This document shows positions 58,670 through 64,000 of a DNA stretch of 64,000 nt, piece after piece. The stretch is taken from assembly GCA_025529335.1 (NCBI GenBank), contig JAMYHX010000094.1, forward strand, positions 1 to 64,000, read 5' to 3'. The position numbers and the translations under genes are program-made. The stretch is from Rhizopus sp. PT2906. Lineage: Eukaryota; Mucoromycota; Mucoromycetes; Mucorales; Rhizopodaceae. Numbering within the stretch: position 1 is the stretch's first letter; each line of letters starts with the position of its first letter. The notes beneath the pieces were generated by a model, which worked only from the letters and a program-made list of their open reading frames with translations, was not told the DNA's origin and did no database searches.

Positions 58670-60060
58670 ATGGCTATAGGATTTGGAAGCAAAGACAAAA
58701 AGAATAATAGCAAGGCTTTGGATGAAGAACCGCCTTCGGAAAATGATGTCGACAAGTTATCTGTCAAGAACTTGGAAGAAAAGAGTCAATTTAAAGAGTT
58801 TAAAGAGTTTTTAAAAGTAGTTATCAGCTTCACAGGGGACCTCTCTTCACTCACCTGTCCAGCTTTCTTCTTGAATGGTCTCTCTTTATTAGAATATGGG
58901 TAATAACTATAGACACAATCGAGATCGTTTTATTCACTTCTTTATGTAGCACCTATTGGGGTGATCATCCTGCTCTTTTCCAAGCTGTTAGTCAAGCACA
59001 ATCTCCTGAAGGTAAAAGAAATGGAGCATAATGAAACAAGTGCTTACAAATCAAATTAGACCGCATGTTGTCTATCTGTCGCTGGTTCATTTCTACTCTA
59101 TGGGGTAGTTACGCTTCTCGTTGCACAGGTGGTAAATTTGAAAAGAAGCCTTATAATCCAATCTTGGGTGAGCAATTTTTTTGTACCATGGGCGATGCTA
59201 AATGCATCTGTGAGCAAGTCTGTCATCATCCCCCAATTTCTGCCTTTTATCTCGAAGACGAAAAGGCAGGTGTCAGTTTAAACGGTCATAGTAAGTATAT
59301 ATCTGGTTACCCTTAACACCACTTACTCACATTGTATATGATAGCTGGACAAAAGTCAAAATTCAAAGGAACTTCTATCCGTGTTGAACAAGTGGGGCGA
59401 GCTGTATTATATCTCAAGCAATATGATGAGCAATACATGCTTGATTTTCCAGACATTCTTATTCGAGGTGTGCTTACTGGTGGAGCCTTTATTGAATTAG
59501 GAGGAGTATGTACAATTGTGGGCAGTAATAACACAAAGGCAACAATTGAGTTTGTACCCAAGCCATGGTTTGGTGGAGAATATAATCACATCAAGGGATG
59601 GATTTATCATGATGACAAAGTTCAATACCAACTCTCGGGTCGCTGGAGTCATCAATCATTTTACTCAAAAGGAAAGGATAGCAAAAAGGAGTTATTATTT
59701 GATGCAGAAGCTGAACCGATGGCAAAGCGTGTGACACCACCTATTGAGGAGCAATCTGAAATTGAATCACACCGTGTTTGGGGACCAGTAACAGAAGCAT
59801 TAAAGCAAAAGAATTACAAGGTGGCTAACAAGGAAAAGACACGAATTGAAGAATGGCAACGAGGTGTTCGTAAAGAAAGGGAGGAAAAGAAGGAAGTTTG
59901 GGAGCCAAAGTTGTTCAAGTTCGAAAAAGATGACGATGCGTCAAATGGAACCGACTATCAAAAGAAAAACCATGCATTAAGAACAAAAATGGACTTGCAT
60001 CATCACTTAGATTCGGGTGCTTGGACTTATGTTCACTCCCTTCACACAAGAAAGCAGTAG
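58670..60060 (+). CDS. KES1: Oxysterol-binding protein-related sterol/PI4P carrier (Osh4/Kes1 type)
   Basis: Four exons (58670-58899, 58950-59011, 59060-59290, 59345-60060) give 412 aa. LKVVISFTGDLSSLTCPAFFL opens the domain, then KPYNPILGEQF, and the fingerprint EQVCHHPPISAFY (usual EQVSHHPP, here Cys for Ser). The C-terminal region carries the VTEALKQKNYKVANKEKTRIEEWQR helix and the W-x-P-K-L-F ending. There are no PH, ankyrin or FFAT parts, which places it with the short Osh4/Kes1 subfamily that exchanges sterol and PI4P between membranes and antagonises Sec14 at the Golgi. Length fits (Kes1 is about 434 aa). Confidence 0.92.
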
Positions 60061-61009
60061 ATTAGCATCATAATAGTACATAATAATAAATTCATTACAG
60101 CTTTCATATGTCGTTTTTTTAGTTTGTACTACATCATTTACATCTAGGATACACATTCACATTCAATTCATGGCTTACTCATCCAAAAAGAGAAATGTCA
60201 TTTAGAACAAAGATTGTCACTGTTTTCATTATCTGAGAGTAGTTCTTTATGTTGACGCTATGCAGTCGTAAAGCCACAGTCGTGGACTCGTTCTACCCAC
60301 TTTTCTTCCTCCTTTTTTCTTTAAAGGCACTCAAAATGAGTATAAAAAGATGGGTATGGGCATATGAGAGGCTGCATTCACGCGAAACAGCAATTCTTGC
60401 ACTCAATTCCTAAAAAATATTTCCAAAAAGAGGACCTTTATTCCAATGAATGAAAGATTAAAGATATCGAAACCTTTTCGGTTGTTCTAGCTGAAGTAGC
60501 TTGCAATCTATCAATTAAACAGGTGCAATATCTTCCTGTGGAAAAACTTCAGCAAGGATACAACTGGGTCTGAAAGCGGCCACAAAATATGGTTTGATCA
60601 AAGAAGGGGCAGATCAGCTATAATTACAGCGTGAAACATCACACGCGAATGTAATGAAGAAAATATTGTAAGGCTGTCGAAAAGGGTAACTTTGATGTAT
60701 GCTCTGATCCTACAAAATTAGTTTTAGTATATTTGACACGAATTTGCAGCGATATGTTTTCTTTCAAACTATACCTGATTAGACATTTAATTCTACTATA
60801 AACAGCATATTCTGAACTTAGCAAAGTGTTGCAAATACCCCACGAAAAGCACTGCCTTTATGACAGCTTTTCTTTTAAACCTAGTGCCTTTCTTTTTTTA
60901 ACAAGTTATACGTTTAAACGGATTTTTATTTATAAATAATTAAAACCTCTAATGGGCGCACGATCGTAATATTACATCTTTCCCGCCCGAGGCAGTTTTT
61001 AACAAGTTA
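60061..61009. other. Intergenic region bordering the transposon
   Basis: No gene was found. TTTTAACAAGTTATAC occurs twice, at about 60896-60911 and 60997-61012, the second abutting the transposon end. The first half holds the polyadenylation region of the OSBP gene. Confidence 0.5.
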
Positions 61010-61043
61010 TACAGTTTTTCCAAAAATTATTGACACTGATGCC
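61010..61043 (+). mobile_element. Left terminal repeat of a Tc1/mariner-like element
   Basis: TA (61010-61011) is followed by CAGTTTTTCCAAAAATTATTGACACTGATGCC. A CAGT-beginning end next to TA is the hallmark of Tc1/mariner insertions. The inverse of the end at 8622 matches its first 13 bases with one difference. The matching right end was not found downstream, in line with loss of the 3' half. Confidence 0.65.
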
Positions 61044-61226
61044 AAGAGTAAAATTCGCGATCGTTAAACTCTATTGTCACGTTTACCATTGGTTGATTTC
61101 GCTTGCTGACAAATTGAATGTCGTATATGTAGGAGCCTTGTCGTACAAAATATGTGTATATTAAGCATGAAAGCACTGTCAGATCTCTTTTTACTCTCTT
61201 TCTCATTAAAAGCCGAGTATTACAAA

Positions 61227-62159
61227 ATGAGCTTTCAAATTTTCTACGAAGACGGGCACGGTAATGCAGTTGATGAATACGGTAGACCTGAGCCTATGGA
61301 CTACATCATTGATGAGGAGCGATATGCTTTAGAAACAGTTAGTTCACACACTCAGTATTTGCATAATCAGCCTCAGGAGAATAATTTCGATGTAGACTCT
61401 ATGGCAGATGAAGATGCAAAAGATGACCCAGATGTTTGCATGAAGGAGGCGTCGAGTAAGCGAGCATACACATTCTACACGGATCAAGACAAAGTTAGAT
61501 TCTTTAAACTGGTGTTTGAGAAAGTTATGAGTGCTTCAGCTGCTGCAAAACAATTAGGTATTCATGTTCGCACAGCTCAAAGATGGGCTCAGATGTACAA
61601 AACGGATCCTGATAGTATTTTTATAAAGCATAAGAAAACCGGTCGCCCGCGTATACTTCATGAAGAACACAAGCAAGTGATCTTGGAGTACATAGATGAG
61701 AATCCTTCAGCCGCCTTGGAGCAAGTAATGGAGCGACTACTTCAAAAGTTTCAGGATCTCAAGGTCTCTAAAAGCACTGTCTACAATTTTGTAAGAACTG
61801 AATGTAACTTGTCACTCAAAAAAGCCCAATTTCAGCCTGTCGATAGGAACAGTGAAGAAAAAATCCAGGAGCGTTTTGACTGGGTTCGTAAGTGGGAGTG
61901 TACGGACATAGACTTTGCTTGTAGATGCATCAATCCATACTGTAGACCCGCCATGGCAGCATCAGATAGATATCGCTTATGGAACAGGGATGTTGCTGCT
62001 TGCCTCAACTACATGCACATCCTTCGTGGGCTTCGACGTAATGGCATGGTTCCTGATAGGTTTCGCCGGGATACTGTTGCTCCTACAAGACGTCGAAGAA
62101 GAGTGGACGATCAGGGGCAAGCAAGAATTAGAATACGCTCAGACAGTTCTCCGTCCTAG
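61227..62159 (+). CDS. Chimeric transposon protein: Tc1-like DNA-binding half joined to a TnpB/Fanzor-like C-terminus
   Basis: A single frame of 310 aa from the ATG at 61227, 215 bp inside the left terminal repeat. Residues of about 75-230 are the helix-turn-helix half of Tc1/IS630 transposases (SAAAKQLGIHVRTAQRWAQMY, KKTGRPRILHEEHKQVILEYIDENPS, VSKSTVYNFVR, NSEEKIQERFDWVRKW). At DIDF, where the DDE domain should start, it changes to CRCINPYC, then LWNRDVAACLNYMHILRGLR, MVPDRFRR and an Arg-rich tail. This part resembles the zinc-ribbon/RuvC-III end (R-D-x-x-A-x-x-N) of TnpB/Fanzor nucleases. The DDE triad is absent, so it cannot transpose as Tc1. Ordinary decay by recombination is the simplest view. 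Confidence 0.6.
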   Translation: MSFQIFYEDGHGNAVDEYGRPEPMDYIIDEERYALETVSSHTQYLHNQPQENNFDVDSMADEDAKDDPDVCMKEASSKRAYTFYTDQDKVRFFKLVFEKVMSASAAAKQLGIHVRTAQRWAQMYKTDPDSIFIKHKKTGRPRILHEEHKQVILEYIDENPSAALEQVMERLLQKFQDLKVSKSTVYNFVRTECNLSLKKAQFQPVDRNSEEKIQERFDWVRKWECTDIDFACRCINPYCRPAMAASDRYRLWNRDVAACLNYMHILRGLRRNGMVPDRFRRDTVAPTRRRRRVDDQGQARIRIRSDSSPS

Positions 62160-62202
62160 TTATCGCTAGGACACATCTAGATGCCTTCGGGGTAAGTTAT
62201 AC

Positions 62203-63901
62203 ATATAATAATTTTCTTACATAACTAACTGTATAATTCTTTATATTCTCTTTCCTTGGTACTTATTACTCTCATTTGTATGCCGCCTCCTTTTATGTAT
62301 TTTATTTTTAATCTTTGCGTAAATACTTTTCTTAATATGCGCCAATCATTTTTTTCATACACGTCATAATTTTATCCTCTTTATGAAATTTATTTTTAAT
62401 AAAACAGTACGCGTCTTACTTTAAGGAAATGACTAGCCAAGCTCATAATGTTTGAGTGGTATTAAAACGTATTTATTAACACATTCATCACGTCAACAAG
62501 TGGTCCTAACTTTGCCATTTATCCTTTAATGATCATCCGACGTTTCACTGAAGTTGTAAATTAAAAATGGTCTTTATAGTGCCTCCAGTGTTAATCTGCG
62601 CATTTGACTAAGGAAGTTTTGTCTTGTAAAATATATAATCCTCGGTTTGCCAATCGCAAAGCATAGACTCGAACATCAAATTCTGTAATTTGTATGGCAG
62701 GAAACATCATATTCTTTATGCCAATTGTTCAGATGACATTTTGTATCAAGTACAGTCTTCAATCTATCCATGAGCAGTTTCTTCGGAGTGGTCTTTTTCA
62801 CAGCTTCAGTTGTTGCACCATCAAAAATATCTTCATCTGGAGACAATTACCACGATACAAAGATCCGTCCTGAAACGCAATTGGTTCTTTTTACATGGTC
62901 TAGAAATGGTGTCGCTACTGTATAAATTGTTAACACTTTGATCTGATTAAAAATAGTAATAGATACCATTCGATGCCATATCGTGTCTTTGCAATCAATA
63001 TTATGTCGTGAACTGTATGCGTGGCATTCCTTTCCTTGTCAATGATCATTTACAGACGCTACTGTTTTATATTTTCTGTATAAAATCCAAAACTCATTAC
63101 TGCTGCATATGTGATGAAAGAGACACGAGAAAAGAGTTACTTTGACTTATGCTTGCTTATTAAAGACGTAATTTGAGATTACCAAAAGTGTAAAAGACTC
63201 TGTTTCTTTTTTTTTTGGGAAAATTAGACATTGAAAACATTCAATTAGGGCCCACGTATTCTTCTTTTTCCCAGTGGATCAGCATCCATGATAGAGATCC
63301 ATTCTTTCTCTTTCTATCTTCTCTATTTTTCAAATTAAAATGATCTTTTGATATCAATGCAAATCATCTGTTTCTACTAATTTACTGTCCCCTTTATAAT
63401 GGAAATGCTATTTCTTGGGTGTAGACAATATTATTACAAATCCATTAGACTGCTTATGTCGGAATTACTAGGAATGAATGACGAATATGGTGTTAGTAAT
63501 ATTGGATGGCAATGTAACACGAATGTATATGTTACAAGAAGCGCCGTCTTTTTAACATTAAGCCAACGATAAAGTATGGTATTCTGTTCAAGGGCGCACT
63601 AAGCACAGCCCTTATACATGGTGAAATAATGAACAAGATGTATTCTTTTCCCTCATATATGATTGCATAATATCACAAGGATACTTCTTGTACCTACTTT
63701 TATTCATATAAAGTGTATGTGCGTGTATGTGCGTGTGTAACTCAAATCTTTGCCGGTGTTTGAGATCATTTGGTTTGATAACAAGTTTAAAGTCATAAGA
63801 AATTAAAAATGGGGAAATCGGAATTGAAATGGAAATGTTTGAAAGTAATCTATTTTTATTGTCTGCTTCCTTTTTCTGTTTTCGATGTTTAAAGAGCTCT
63901 T
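62203..63901. other. Gene-poor end region
   Basis: AT-rich without a supported gene except the relic at 62676-62846. A GTATGTGCGTGT repeat lies near 63716-63736. The last 150 bases are the probable leader of the Zn2Cys6 gene. Confidence 0.45.
62676..62846 (-). pseudogene. Minus-strand coding fragment, unknown
   Basis: A frame of 56 codons (SPDEDIFDGATTEAVKKTTP, then KKLLMDRLKTVLDTKCHLNNW) ends at TGA (62678-62676). A CTCCAG upstream could be a splice acceptor. Composition is coding-like, but there is no start or partner exon. It probably belongs to transposon debris. Confidence 0.25.
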
Positions 63902-64000
63902 ATGGAGTCAAAGAAAAGAAAAAGAAAGGATAACGGAAATAGACTAAAGGTTGGAAGAGCTTGTTATACTTGTAGAGCTAAAAAAATCAAGGTATTATCT
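63902..64000 (+). CDS. Zn(II)2Cys6 transcription factor, first exon only
   Basis: From the ATG at 63902, 30 codons run to a GTATTA donor at 63992. The product is very basic (ESKKRKRKDNGNRLK) and ends VGRACYTCRAKKIK, the first half of a fungal binuclear zinc cluster (A-C-x2-C-R-x-K-K-x-K). The intron falls just before the expected third cysteine, a position common for these genes. The rest lies beyond the window, so the family is clear but the regulator cannot be named. Confidence 0.8.
   Translation, partial: MESKKRKRKDNGNRLKVGRACYTCRAKKIKVLS

Overview
The window is nuclear DNA of a filamentous fungus, most likely a Mucoromycota species of the Mucor/Rhizopus/Parasitella type. The reasons are AT-rich spacers, many short introns (about 45-75 bp) with GTA(A/T)G donors, T-rich 5' leaders, intergenic gaps of only tens to hundreds of bases in gene-rich stretches, and islands of decayed Tc1/mariner-like elements. 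Protein families are typically fungal. The species call is inference. No tRNA, rRNA or CRISPR array was seen.

Layout. 1-149: 5' end of a protoporphyrinogen oxidase gene (minus). 150-9655: AT-rich, repeat-prone, gene-poor, with eroded transposon-type reading frames (746-1207, 6567-6930, 7303-7515) and a dead Tc1-like transposase with one terminal repeat (7900-8624). 9656-20365 is dense: a 4E-T-like eIF4E-binding protein, the methyltransferase EFM4, a membrane-anchored (ATF6-like) bZIP factor, peroxisomal 3-ketoacyl-CoA thiolase with a PTS2 signal, an RTC3-like protein, the cap hypermethylase TGS1 (with a GC-AG intron), a Cys-rich LEA2 membrane protein and a HIT hydrolase. 20366-25077 holds a segmental duplication of the HIT gene and its neighbour. 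Each copy has kept only one of the two genes, and a block of 334 bp is identical. 26092-30494: a TIS11/TTP-type CCCH protein, eIF2B-gamma and a small unknown protein. 30495-33122 is empty apart from transposon debris.

33123-36968: an unknown coiled-coil gene, then an inverted duplication of an I78-type protease-inhibitor gene around transposase debris, plus a third eroded I78 tail. 37212-60060 is a second dense block: ATG18, MAK5/DDX24, an EI24-like protein, DAP1/MAPR, FAB1 (PIKfyve, 2283 aa), glutamine synthetase, a TBC RabGAP, a hotdog thioesterase, calreticulin and an OSH4/KES1-type sterol carrier. 61010-62202: a Tc1-like element whose transposase runs in frame into a C-terminus resembling the TnpB/Fanzor RuvC-III end. 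The window closes with the first exon of a Zn(II)2Cys6 transcription factor at 63902.

Functional groupings (inference): translation and mRNA (4E-T-like, EFM4, eIF2B-gamma, TGS1, TIS11-like, MAK5); endomembrane and PI(3,5)P2/autophagy (ATG18, FAB1, TBC RabGAP, OSH4, EI24-like); ER folding (bZIP factor, calreticulin). Gene models were spliced by eye from splice signals, frame continuity and protein family conservation. Every joined model keeps frame across all exons, but no homology search was run.
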